Shown here in pieces: positions 54,835 to 63,988 of a stretch of DNA of 64,000 nt. Numbering within the stretch: the first letter of the stretch is position 1; every line of letters starts with the position of its first letter. The notes under the pieces are model-generated. The model saw only the letters and a list, made by a program, of their open reading frames with translations, was not told the origin of the DNA and made no database searches. This DNA is from Actinomyces wuliandei (GTDB lineage: Bacteria; Actinomycetota; Actinomycetes; Actinomycetales; Actinomycetaceae): contig NZ_CP025227.1 in the NCBI RefSeq assembly GCF_004010955.1, positions 3,043,762-3,107,761 of the forward strand. Direction: 5' to 3'. Made by a program: the position numbers and the translations under genes.

Positions 54835-56127
54835 ACTAGGAACTTCTCTGATGAAATAGACTGTCTCCGCCAGTCGCAGACTTACTCGACATACCTGGAA
54901 GATAACTGCCATACTGGTCCCAGATATCCACGTTAAGAATAGGCGGTGTACTTGCACACACCGCGACGACACACTAGCGCACTAAGCATCGTGCTCCGCA
55001 CAAGGTATGCTGGCACGTGTTGGAACAGTTCGCACTACAGCACACCTAGTGTTACTACTAGTCTCCGTCAATCAGCCGTGGTTTGGGCCCGCAACGTATC
55101 GGTTCTGTTCTTTACAGTACGGGCACAGCTGCCATAATGGGTGTGGAGTGCTCGCACCCGTCGCCCTGTTTCTACGTAGACATGTCGTTGGCTGTGCACT
55201 TGACTCAACACAACCGACCCCATACACGGTCCTAGCAGGGGCAGAGAGTCAAGGTAATACTCATACGATCCGAAGTCGTTCAGCGCCAGCCGTTGCATCG
55301 TTGCCAGTGTGTACATCGAATATATATAAGCCATACGCAGTGAGCACGTTCAGTATACGAATACTCGCGTCCATCGATACCTGACAGCGCTAAAAAGCAT
55401 GTAGAATGGCCAGAGATATCGTGCTGAATAACATCTGCGCTGACAAGAACATACCTGCCCCATGCACAAGTTCTGCGACATGCCGCCTGGCCTAGTGCCA
55501 TAACGGCAGAGTAAGCAGGTGCCGACAGACTAGGCAATCCATCACATATCCGGACAATCCAGTCACAGATCGCAACCATGCACGCCGACCTCCAAGAGCA
55601 AGCAAATGAAGCAGACTGACAGGTCCGTTGCAGTATGCGGCTAAACATCCTGAGTGAATGCAACCCGCAGTGGTTTCGTATGGGCACATACAATCTTCAC
55701 CTACCGCACCTGTCGAGTCGAGCACTTACATGCGTAGGAAAAGTTCTTCCTACAACCACCACTGTCCACGAGTTCAACCAACTCACACGGATGCTCAAAT
55801 GGCGGTATGTTCGAGACAAGTAGATACCTTTAGCGTCTGAATCTGCTCCACAGAAAGTATCCTCGGCAGAAGACGATCTGTTGAAACTGCTCGCACTTCT
55901 ACACCAAGGACTGGAGCAGCCAGCACGAGTCAAACCTAGTCTCCTGTGTTGTAACGAGGCGCGTAGATGTGTGTGCTCAGAGACATGGCGCAACCAATAC
56001 GCGCTAACATGCGATTCCCGACCGGACAACTTCAAACCAGCGTTCTTGACATGACGTGCGGTAGTTTGCAACACGAACTGCATGTCGATCGTCCACTCAT
56101 CTTCGTCCCTGAAGGGCAGTACATCAT

Positions 56128-56143
56128 AGTTTCACGTGAAACA
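56128..56143. promoter_or_regulatory. parS site 3
   Basis: AGTTTCACGTGAAACA, one mismatch (first base) to consensus parS. Confidence 0.85.
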
Positions 56144-56898
56144 CTTACACGAACTGGTCGACAACTGTCGATTCCGATCAGGTAGGTCCCAGTATAGAAA
56201 ACATACTCAGCAAGACACGTCTGTCAGCACTCAGAGCCATAGTGACAAAATGACGAAGTAATGAGGCGTGAACTTACCTCACTCTCAATAAGACAAACTC
56301 TGTATCAACCGTTATGCGCAGTAGTGAACAACTCCCAACCACCCACACATATGCGTGAAAGAATCCGAGTAGAACAGGTACCAACTAGCCTGAGCACAAG
56401 GTGCGCATACAGAGCACCACACCTATAGTCCCGCAGTTGAGCGGCGCGACTCATGTGCCCTCCGTGTTTGGCTGCTTGCACATGCATTCGCCCTCACAGG
56501 TTGCGACATCTATGAAGGCCTACACCCGAACCGTGTCGGAATAGAATCAGTGGCGGCGAGTTTCATCATCAGGGGAAGCACTACAGCACGTACAAAGTGA
56601 AACATGTATGGAACAAACCCCCACAGTTGGCCAAAAGCAAAACCATATGTACGAATATCGTCCCGCATGCATACATGTCGCCCGGCGCTAATACCAACCA
56701 TGAAGCAAAGCGGGAACACAAGTAACCGTCACGAGTACCACAACGACCAGGATCGCAATATGCGCGGAGAAACTCACATGGCACCGAACCCGGAAAGTGG
56801 CCACATGACGATCACACCTATGCTCCTCAGCGGAAAAGGCGGTTCACATACGAGAACCAGGTTCAAACTGGTGCTTAACACGACAACAGGTTGTCTAA

Positions 56899-58476
56899 CT
56901 AGTCCTCGTCAAGAGAAGTTCCAGGCGCTAGCGTCCTTATGATACGAGCGAGGTCGTCATCTCCTGCAAACTCAATAGTGATACGACCTTTCTTCGCCCC
57001 CCTAGTCACCTTAACCCTCGTATCAAAGGCATCAGACAGTCGAGTTGACAACGCGGGCAACGGAGTACTACGAGCACGTAACGTCTTGGTCTGCTGACGA
57101 GATGAGTCGGATTCCTCGTGAAGAGCAACCAACTCCTCAGTCGCGCGGACAGAAAGTCCTTCTGCAACAACACGCTGAGCCATACGTTCCATCGCATCTA
57201 CGTGCGGAAGCCCCAGAAGAGCCCGAGCATGACCAGCCGACAGCACACCGGCCGCCAGTCGACGCTGTACCAATGGGGGAAGCTTCATCAACCTCAATGT
57301 ATTAGAAATCTGTGATCGCGATCTAGCGATCCTCTCAGAGAGTTCAGCCTGAGTACAGTTAAAGTCATCAAGCAGCTGTTGATAGGCAGCAGCCTCCTCC
57401 AAGGGATTCAGTTGCACCCGATGAAGGTTCTCCAACAATGCGTTACGCAGCATGTCGACATCGTCTGTATCTCGAACCACCGCAGGAATAGTGTCGAGCG
57501 ACGCCTCTTTCACAGCCCGAAGCCGACGTTCACCTAGAATCAGTTCGAAACGTTCCTCCTCCTGCCGTTCTCGAGATGAAACGCGGCGTACGACAACAGG
57601 CTGCAGCAATCCAACTTCTACGATAGAAGCAGCGAGCTCAGTAATCTCCTCCTCGTCAAAAACCTGCCGAGGCTGTCGGGGATTCGGATCAATACGATCC
57701 ACCGGAATATCAGCATAAGTTGCGCCGGGAACTGGAACAAGCTCACCTTCTTTGACGACAGAAACCTGAGCATCATAGTTACCTTCCGAATTAGTTACGT
57801 GCTGATCAGAGGCAGTCTGACTACTATGAACGGCAACGTCGCCAGAATCTCCTCCATCACCTATGGGGGTGGCTTGTGATCTAGAGGGACGGCGATCGGC
57901 AGCATGAACGTCATCTGCCTGCTGAGAAGACTTCGAAGCCGTTTCACGTGAAACATGAGTCGAAGTGCCCTTACCTCTATCCTGGGCCGCGCCAGAACCC
58001 GAGGAGCCGTCGATGCGACGACCCGACCCTGAGCCCCGAAGGGTCTTCTCAGCAGTACTCCTAGCCCGCCTGGACTGCTTCCTCTGTCGTGTCGTCGCAG
58101 TCTCGGACTTCAAGTCGTGTTCAGCTGGTTCTCCTTGTCCGGTCTCAACGGCTACATCAACGCCTTCTGAATAGGCATCACGCGAAGAATCTGAGTAAGA
58201 GAGACGCTTCAATGCCCCCTTTGGAGTTGATTTGTCCTCTGAATCAACCGAGCCGCTGCTATCCAACTGACTGAATTTTTCCTGGCCGACCAGTACCTCC
58301 GAGCCTTGAAAGTTACCAGTATGTCCTCCCTGGGACTCGTCCATCGCAGCGACATCATTTTCCCGATTCTCTGGGAAGAAAACGTCAGAAGGCCTACCTG
58401 AACTTACAGTCTCTCTTTGAGTATCAGGAATAAGGGCCTGGAGACCCCGCCCAAGTCCTCGCCTCTTCTGAGCCAT
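56899..58476 (-). CDS. parB: Chromosome-partitioning protein ParB with a long disordered insert
   Basis: 525 residues against about 300-350 for most relatives. Order: ParA-interacting N-terminus KRRGLGRGLQALIPDT, then about 215 Ser/Asp/Glu/Gln-rich residues with no predicted fold, then the CTP-binding ParB domain (DRIDPNPRQPRQVFDEEEI, LLQPVVVRR, GERRLRAVKEA), helix-turn-helix (TQAELSERIARSRSQISNTL), and a C-terminal dimer domain. The insert encodes a parS site. Start ATG shares one base with the parA stop (TGATG), so the two are coupled. Confidence 0.94.
   Translation of the reverse strand: MAQKRRGLGRGLQALIPDTQRETVSSGRPSDVFFPENRENDVAAMDESQGGHTGNFQGSEVLVGQEKFSQLDSSGSVDSEDKSTPKGALKRLSYSDSSRDAYSEGVDVAVETGQGEPAEHDLKSETATTRQRKQSRRARSTAEKTLRGSGSGRRIDGSSGSGAAQDRGKGTSTHVSRETASKSSQQADDVHAADRRPSRSQATPIGDGGDSGDVAVHSSQTASDQHVTNSEGNYDAQVSVVKEGELVPVPGATYADIPVDRIDPNPRQPRQVFDEEEITELAASIVEVGLLQPVVVRRVSSRERQEEERFELILGERRLRAVKEASLDTIPAVVRDTDDVDMLRNALLENLHRVQLNPLEEAAAYQQLLDDFNCTQAELSERIARSRSQISNTLRLMKLPPLVQRRLAAGVLSAGHARALLGLPHVDAMERMAQRVVAEGLSVRATEELVALHEESDSSRQQTKTLRARSTPLPALSTRLSDAFDTRVKVTRGAKKGRITIEFAGDDDLARIIRTLAPGTSLDED
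57940..57955. promoter_or_regulatory. parS site 4, inside parB
   Basis: CGTTTCACGTGAAACA, one mismatch (first base). Read in the parB frame it gives HVSRET, the peptide that embedded parS sites encode in other actinobacterial par genes. Confidence 0.85.
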
Positions 58477-59426
58477 CAGGCCTCGCCACCTTCCTTAGCA
58501 GGGACGCCCCTAAAAGCGACCTCACGTGCCATCTTCATATAAGCTACCGCACCAGTAGAACGTGGATCCCAGAACACAACAGGTGCGCCAAACGACGGTG
58601 CTTCAGCAACTCGGATAGAACGAGGTATCTTGGTTTCAAGAGTCGCATCAGGGAAATATGTTCGAACCTCAGATTCAACCTCGCGCGACAACGTAGTCCG
58701 CCCGTCAAACATAGTCAGCACTATCATCGAAACACCAAGACCTGGATTGTGGATCTGTGCTATTCGGTCAATAGACCTGGTAAGAAGCGCCAGACCCTCC
58801 AAAGCATAGTACTCTGCCTGCATTGGAATAAGAACTTCATGGGCGGCAACGAATGCATTAATAGTCATGATACCGAGACTAGGCGGACAATCTACAATAA
58901 TATAGTCCAAGCGTGGCTGATCCTCTCGCTCACGGAACCTTAGGTACTCGATGAGCGCATTACGCAGCCGAGACTCCCTTTCCCTAGTCTCAATTAGCTC
59001 AATCTCAACAGCAGCGACATCTATGGTTGCCGGTACACACAACAGTGTGTCGCTAAATCGTGTCCTGGCCACGACGTCACTGATCGGAGCATCGTCAACC
59101 AGCACATCATAGATCGACTGGGTACCTTCATCATGCTCGACTCCTAGAGCCGTGGACGCGTTACCCTGTGAATCAGCGTCGATAAGCAAAACGTGCAGTC
59201 CACCCTGCGCTAACGCCGCAGCGAGGTTAACCGCGGTAGAGGTCTTGCCCACGCCACCCTTCTGATTAGCGACAGCCATGATACGCGTCTGCTCAGGACG
59301 AGGGTGACCCTCTTCGGTCATCTCATCCAGCGCAACACGGTCGGCCTGGAGCTGATCGAAAATAGACGAACCAGACAACCTGCTTCTCCTCGGACGACAG
59401 TCCAACTGCTGGAGCCAGCCGGACAC
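58476..59426 (-). CDS. parA: Chromosome-partitioning ATPase ParA
   Basis: 316 residues. Deviant Walker A VANQKGGVGKTSTAVNLAAA, DADSQGNAS, Walker B IIVDCPPSLG. Moves ParB-parS complexes by ATP-dependent DNA binding. The start used is GTG 59426, which keeps an N-terminal tail containing SSIFDQLQADRVALDE. ATG 59321 would give a 281-residue protein starting MTEEGH. Neither has a good SD, and the tail may be real because actinobacterial ParA proteins often carry one. Downstream of rsmG by 61 bp. Confidence 0.93.
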   Translation of the reverse strand: MSGWLQQLDCRPRRSRLSGSSIFDQLQADRVALDEMTEEGHPRPEQTRIMAVANQKGGVGKTSTAVNLAAALAQGGLHVLLIDADSQGNASTALGVEHDEGTQSIYDVLVDDAPISDVVARTRFSDTLLCVPATIDVAAVEIELIETRERESRLRNALIEYLRFREREDQPRLDYIIVDCPPSLGIMTINAFVAAHEVLIPMQAEYYALEGLALLTRSIDRIAQIHNPGLGVSMIVLTMFDGRTTLSREVESEVRTYFPDATLETKIPRSIRVAEAPSFGAPVVFWDPRSTGAVAYMKMAREVAFRGVPAKEGGEA

Positions 59427-59487
59427 TAGCAGTCTACGCGAGGAGTCCGACAGTTACCTGATTTGCGCGCCGAACTTCACCGGCTCT

Positions 59488-60216
59488 TCATGGACTGCTT
59501 CGCCGCCGCAGCTCGACAACCCGTGTCCCACCACCACCCGGCAGGGCAACCTCATGGATAACAGGAGTCGATAGCTGGAACTTCTTGATGGCTTGTTTCG
59601 TCTTGTCGATCTCCGCCTCTACCTTGGCCCCCTTGAGGGCAACGAGGCACCCGTCGCTGCGCATGAGAGGTGCCGTCAGATGAACCAGCTTCGGAAGGCT
59701 AGCAACCGCGCGAGCTGTTACTACGTCAAACTGGTCGCGCATGTCCTCAGCACGACCGTGCCGCACCGTCACACGTTCTAGGCCCAACTCATCCACTACG
59801 TCATGAAGCCACTTCACCCTACGGTCCATCGCATCAACAAGAACAATATCGAGATCAGGCCGGAAAAGTGCGAGGACCACTCCAGGAAAACCCGCTCCCG
59901 AACCAATATCGGCGACCCTGCCGCTCCTGGGAAGAAAAGGTAGCACCGCCGCAGAGTTGACGAGGTGCCGACTCCAAAGCCTTGGAAGCTCACGGGGTCC
60001 TATAACTCCTCGCACCCGACCTTCTCGCGCGAGCATGTACGCAAACTGTTCAGCACCCGAAAACGCAATGCCAAAGAAGTCTCTGACGTCCTGGCGGGGA
60101 ACCTCGAGCGTAGCACTGGTTTCTTCCTGTGCCACGTCGCCACCGTTGGGGCTAAACACATTTTCGCACAAAGTGCTTTCATCGCAACCAGCACCACCTC
60201 CATCGAAACTACTCAT
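59488..60216 (-). CDS. rsmG: 16S rRNA (guanine-527-N7) methyltransferase
   Basis: 242 residues. SAM-binding VADIGSGAGFPGVVLA, VDAMDRRVKWL, VTARAVASLPKLVHL; GTRVVELRR near the end. Also called GidB. Start set at ATG 60216 by GGAGG 8 nt upstream; the ATG at 60222 abuts the SD and is less likely. First 35 residues are unconserved. Confidence 0.94.
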   Translation of the reverse strand: MSSFDGGGAGCDESTLCENVFSPNGGDVAQEETSATLEVPRQDVRDFFGIAFSGAEQFAYMLAREGRVRGVIGPRELPRLWSRHLVNSAAVLPFLPRSGRVADIGSGAGFPGVVLALFRPDLDIVLVDAMDRRVKWLHDVVDELGLERVTVRHGRAEDMRDQFDVVTARAVASLPKLVHLTAPLMRSDGCLVALKGAKVEAEIDKTKQAIKKFQLSTPVIHEVALPGGGGTRVVELRRRSSP

Positions 60217-60348
60217 ACGCATCTCCTCCCAACATTTTTGTGACCACGGAGAACATTGACCGTCGTGGCCTCAAATCCGCATCACCACCAACTCAGAACC
60301 AGAGTCATTGCTACCTGTTCCAGCGCGTACCCAAGGCCAGTGAGTCTA

Positions 60349-61026
60349 TCAACTCCCTATTCCGGCAACAGAATGATGTCCGGTGCCATCTACCAACTTG
60401 TGTGACGCATGTACATCTACCGACACGGAATCTGCACCAAAAGCCGCACCGTTGCCTATGTCTTCTGTCCGCGTCCCCGCTGCGGTAGCACTACCATGAG
60501 TACCAGGTGTGCTGACATCATCTTTAGCAGGGCTGACCACAACATGGCGATATGGCTCAGCACCCTCAGACTCCGAGGCAAGTCCAGCTGCGGCTACAAC
60601 ATCGTGGCAGATCTTTCTCTCAAAAGGATTCATTGGCTCTAGAACCACTGGCTCACCCACAAGAAGGACCTTGGTAATTGCCTCCTCAGCAACCTTAGTC
60701 AACTCATGTCGGCGAGAGGCACGGTAGCCATTAATATCAAGCATAAGTCGCGACCGGCTACCGGTACGTGCCTGCACAGCAAGACGAGTGAGATCCTGAA
60801 CCGCCTCTAGGACCTCGCCTTCATCTCCCACAAGATCCGCCAGCTCATGTTCATCGCCCTCGTCAGAAGCGACAACTGCAACAGATGCTCGACCGTGGTC
60901 TATATCAATATCAATATCACCCCCGATGTCAGCAATATCCAAAAGCTCCTCAAGATAGTCCGCGCCTATCTCACCTTCTTCCTCCAGACGGGATACTGCC
61001 TCAGCCCGAGCCGTGGTGTCGCTCAT
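60349..61026 (-). CDS. jag: Jag/KhpB-like RNA-binding protein (KH plus R3H)
   Basis: 225 residues. Acidic N-terminus with IDIDIDHGR, KH domain (about 60-110, VGDEGEVLEAVQDLTRLAVQ), and R3H-like segment (EPMNPFERKICHDVVAAAGL followed by SESEGAEPYRHVVVSP). The R3H core Arg..His spacing is kept as ERKICH. A 55-residue tail beyond R3H is polar and not typical. Usual partner of yidC. Confidence 0.87.
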   Translation of the reverse strand: MSDTTARAEAVSRLEEEGEIGADYLEELLDIADIGGDIDIDIDHGRASVAVVASDEGDEHELADLVGDEGEVLEAVQDLTRLAVQARTGSRSRLMLDINGYRASRRHELTKVAEEAITKVLLVGEPVVLEPMNPFERKICHDVVAAAGLASESEGAEPYRHVVVSPAKDDVSTPGTHGSATAAGTRTEDIGNGAAFGADSVSVDVHASHKLVDGTGHHSVAGIGS

Positions 61027-61109
61027 CGGTTATCCGTTCTTTGTGGGGTCAACGAACACTGCTAATAGGTCTAGCCTGCATAACAAAACATAAGAGTTCA
61101 AGCTGTTCA

Positions 61110-62309
61110 TCACCGGTGGCGCCTCTTTTTGCGCCTCGCCGCTTCTTGCCTCCGGGCACGAGCACGTTTCTCGTAGCGGCGCCGAGCAATTTCCTCATCA
61201 GTCAGGCTGTCATGCTTGGATGAGGTCCCTTCGATACCACCACCGCGATAACTGCCATTCTGGCTCCTCCGAGGACTTGCGTCCTCTCCTTCTGCTGAAG
61301 AGCCCCCCGAAGTATGGTGTGCCAACGCAGCTCGACCAGACTTCCCTCGCCGTTCCTTACGGGTCGGCTGACGCCGCTGACCGCGAGCCCGTCTATCGGC
61401 TTCAGCCTTGGCGGCAGCCTCTGCACGCTCTTCTTCTTCTAGTGAAGGCAGTCCCTTACGAGCACGCCTGGCGTTGACACGCGCGCGATATTTTTTTTCT
61501 GCTTCCGAGCCAGGTGCTGGCATATTACGAATAGTAAAGAACTGCTGTCCCAGTGTCCAGATATTAGATGTCACCCAGTATACCAGGACTCCGATCTGGA
61601 ACTGGACCCCGCTGATGGCAAAGATAAGCGGCATCACCATGATCATTATTCTTTGAGAGCGGATCATGGGGTTGTCTGAGTTCTTGGCGGACTCCGGCAT
61701 GTTCTTCATGCTCAACTGCGCCATGGTGTACCATTGCGTCACCGACATAATGATAATCATAATGACTGTGACAACTCTGACTTGAACGTCCGGCGTGCTC
61801 ACGAACGAGTCTGAAAGATGAGCTCCGAACACGTTGGACGCCTGAATGTCTGACGCAATATCGGCAGTCAACGGACCGATGGAACTTCGGCCGTTATACG
61901 ATCCTTCCGCGACGCGCTGCAGTGAAGCAAGCACCCGAAAGAGTGCTATGAATACCGGCATCTGCACAAGAAGCGGCAAGCATGAGGAAAGTGGGTTAGT
62001 ACCATGCTTACGGTACAGCGCCATCATCTCCTCCTGCTGGCGCTGCTGTGACACGGGGTCCTTCTTGCCTTTATACTTTTCTCGAAGCGCCTGCATCTCG
62101 GGCTGCATTAGCTGCATCCCACGAGACGACCTTATCTGCCTAAACATAAGCGGCATAATAAGGATACGGACCACCACGGTAAGACCAATAATCGAGAGGA
62201 CCCAAGCTATCCCTGGGCCGTCCTGAAAGCCCAGAAAGACTAGAAAGTCATGAATATGAACCATGACCCACGCGACTACAACACTGAGGGGCCATAGTAT
62301 GTTGTCCAT
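61110..62309 (-). CDS. yidC: Membrane protein insertase YidC
   Basis: 399 residues, actinobacterial form without the large periplasmic domain. Five hydrophobic helices; conserved core Arg in ILIMPLMFRQIRSSRGMQLM, PEMQALREKYKGKKDPVSQQ, and CLPLLVQMPVFIALFRVL. Long basic C-terminal tail (about 290-399) rich in Arg/Glu, used for ribosome binding. AGGAGC upstream of ATG. Inserts proteins with or without SecYEG. Confidence 0.94.
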   Translation of the reverse strand: MDNILWPLSVVVAWVMVHIHDFLVFLGFQDGPGIAWVLSIIGLTVVVRILIMPLMFRQIRSSRGMQLMQPEMQALREKYKGKKDPVSQQRQQEEMMALYRKHGTNPLSSCLPLLVQMPVFIALFRVLASLQRVAEGSYNGRSSIGPLTADIASDIQASNVFGAHLSDSFVSTPDVQVRVVTVIMIIIMSVTQWYTMAQLSMKNMPESAKNSDNPMIRSQRIMIMVMPLIFAISGVQFQIGVLVYWVTSNIWTLGQQFFTIRNMPAPGSEAEKKYRARVNARRARKGLPSLEEEERAEAAAKAEADRRARGQRRQPTRKERRGKSGRAALAHHTSGGSSAEGEDASPRRSQNGSYRGGGIEGTSSKHDSLTDEEIARRRYEKRARARRQEAARRKKRRHR

Positions 62310-62459
62310 GTCTGCTCCTAGCCTCCGAGTAGTTGTTTAACTTTCCGACGGGCCGACTGCGGCCCTGCTCTCATATCCGTAACTGCATCATATTCAAGTT
62401 CAGTTCAAACTTGGTGGCCGTAACGTTGCCTCTATAATGCGGGAAAACTTGGCCAACCG

Positions 62460-62786
62460 CTACTGTTTAAGGAAGAAGCGTGGAACATCACGGGGCAGAG
62501 CGTATCGCCACTGACCTTTGTCGGGGACATGATCAACTCCGCCTAAGGTCATAGGGTTACACCGCAACAGCCTCCAGGTAGTAAGCAGCAGACCCTTAAA
62601 TGCACCGTGCGTCCTGACAGCACCAACCGCATATGCGGAACAAGTCGGGTAGTAACGGCACCTCGCCGGAAACGCGGGGGAAATACGCTTCTGATAAAAG
62701 ACCAGAAGAGACAAGACGACAACGTGTGCAGCGTGACACAGCCGAAGGGTTACTGCACTTACTATGAGCAGGACCGAACCACTCAT
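62460..62786 (-). CDS. yidD: Membrane protein insertion efficiency factor YidD
   Basis: 108 residues from ATG 62786, overlapping the rnpA stop (ATGA). Family core YQKRISPAFPARCRYYPTCS followed by AYAVGAVRTHGAFKG and RCNPMTLGGVDHVP, with its conserved Cys pattern. Helps YidC-dependent insertion. 150 bp of non-coding DNA separate it from yidC. Confidence 0.92.
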   Translation of the reverse strand: MSGSVLLIVSAVTLRLCHAAHVVVLSLLVFYQKRISPAFPARCRYYPTCSAYAVGAVRTHGAFKGLLLTTWRLLRCNPMTLGGVDHVPDKGQWRYALPRDVPRFFLKQ

Positions 62787-63151
62787 CGCCGCCGACCTTT
62801 TGCATGTAGGTACTGGCACCGCTGAAGAAGGGAATCAAAGTCCCTACCGAGGTCGGTACTGGTGACACCGTCTGCATCAGACAGGACACGGACTACCAAC
62901 TTTGACCCAGGCCGTATCCTATTAAGACGGCCGGACAGAAGACTTCGCAGTCGGCGCTTGACGCGATTACGGTGCGTCGCCAGAGGAATCTGCTTTTTAG
63001 ACACTGTTATTCCGACACGCACAGGAGAGTTATCCCCATCGGCACCGGAACAGAAGTAAAGTAGCATGTTCCGGCTCCCGCTGCGCACACCACTTCGTAC
63101 CACGGAGGAGAAATCCTCACCCCGGATCAGACGATGCCTCGCGCTGAGCAC
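62783..63151 (-). CDS. rnpA: Ribonuclease P protein component
   Basis: 122 residues from GTG 63151, one base after the rpmH stop (TGAGGTG). Opens VLSARHRLIRGEDFSSVVRS like other RnpA, with the RNR motif in THRNRVKRRLRSLL. A TTG further upstream lies inside rpmH and is rejected. Works with the RNase P RNA to mature tRNA 5' ends. Confidence 0.93.
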   Translation of the reverse strand: MLSARHRLIRGEDFSSVVRSGVRSGSRNMLLYFCSGADGDNSPVRVGITVSKKQIPLATHRNRVKRRLRSLLSGRLNRIRPGSKLVVRVLSDADGVTSTDLGRDFDSLLQRCQYLHAKGRRR

Positions 63152-63152
63152 C

Positions 63153-63290
63153 TCAAACGGCGAGACGCGCGCGGCCCTTACGGCGACGCGAGGCAAGAAC
63201 TGCGCGACCTGCTCGGGTCCGCATGCGCTTACGGAAGCCGTGAACTCTGGAACGACGACGGTTGCTGGGCTGATAGGTCCGCTTGGTCAC
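63153..63290 (-). CDS. rpmH: 50S ribosomal protein L34
   Basis: 45 residues: [48 protein letters not shown] start with AGGAG 7 nt upstream. Classical head of the rpmH-rnpA-yidD-yidC-jag operon pointing away from dnaA. Confidence 0.96.
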   Translation of the reverse strand: MTKRTYQPSNRRRSRVHGFRKRMRTRAGRAVLASRRRKGRARLAV

Positions 63291-63988
63291 GACTTAACTC
63301 CTGACTCTGGGTATGTTCTTGCAGTATCGCAGAAAATCCTGTGACACTGCCCCATGCGGCTGGCCCATGGATTGGGACGGGAGACCGCACGTCCACCAGT
63401 GGTACTGTACGGTTCACGTGCCCGGGGGTCAAACACACCAGCTTCTCACCGACATGTCGTCCGGTCGCTGCGGTTGACACGCCGGGGTCATACCCATGGC
63501 GCTCGGCGCCAGCGCTGGGGGGCGCATGCGACGGTCATTATTTATTAGTGCTTTCTATCATATCCATGTTCTCACCGTCTCCTTCCTTCTCGCCGTGCTC
63601 TGTAGGGCGACGGCGTCCGTACCGAAACAAGCGCTCGCACCTCCGCGTCTTTCCTGCCTGGCCGCAGTGTGCCAGTGTGCGCAAGCCTTAGCAGGCCGGC
63701 AGCACCGGCAACGCCTGGGCAGCGCCCAGCCGGTACGTGCGCGGACCTTAGGGATGCGCCGTCACGAACATTATAAGATTCCCTGCATTGAGTATCAACT
63801 TTTATAAGTTTCACCTGTTTACGCGGAGGATGCCGACCCCCATGACTCCCTGTGGACACCACGCCTTGTTGCTCCTGTGCAGCCTGTGGACACCACGCCC
63901 GAGTGACGTCTGCTCTTTCCATCGGCTACCTGTGCTGAGCTAGAAGAACACCCACCAGCGTGGGCATGCACTGCCTGACCGCCTCACT
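63291..63988. other. rpmH-dnaA intergenic region, probable dnaA promoter/origin flank
   Basis: About 700 bp with no gene I accept. It turns AT-rich around 63769-63815, with TTATAAG occurring twice, and carries two copies of a DnaA-box-like repeat further right. The rpmH promoter must lie at its left end on the minus strand. Confidence 0.6.
63850..63899. repeat. Direct repeat with DnaA-box-like core
   Basis: CTGTGGACACCACGCC occurs exactly at 63850-63865 and 63884-63899. TGTGGACAC is the reverse of GTGTCCACA, one or two changes from actinobacterial DnaA boxes (TTGTCCACA). Fits DnaA binding or autoregulation in front of dnaA. Confidence 0.55.

Larger units (their letters stand above)
53259..56898. 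other. 3.6-kb gene-free, AT-richer island carrying parS sites
   Basis: Close to half GC against about 70% in most of the window. No frame exceeds about 140 codons, and none of the short frames resembles a protein, has a good SD or keeps codon bias, so I call no gene. It holds three 15-of-16 matches to parS (54297, 54819, 56128), two weaker GTGAAACATG half-sites (about 53573 and 56597) and one DnaA-box-like TTGTCCACA (54020-54028). It looks like a centromere region next to parAB rather than decayed coding DNA. Confidence 0.7.

Noticed and set aside
55280..55693. 137-codon minus-strand frame in the gene-free island
   Set aside because: About the length expected by chance in DNA near half GC; Cys/Trp/Arg-rich, no SD, no domain, and overlapping frames on the other strand.
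63341..63691. 116-codon plus-strand frame before dnaA
   Set aside because: No SD or homology by eye; lies in the promoter/origin flank with mixed composition.
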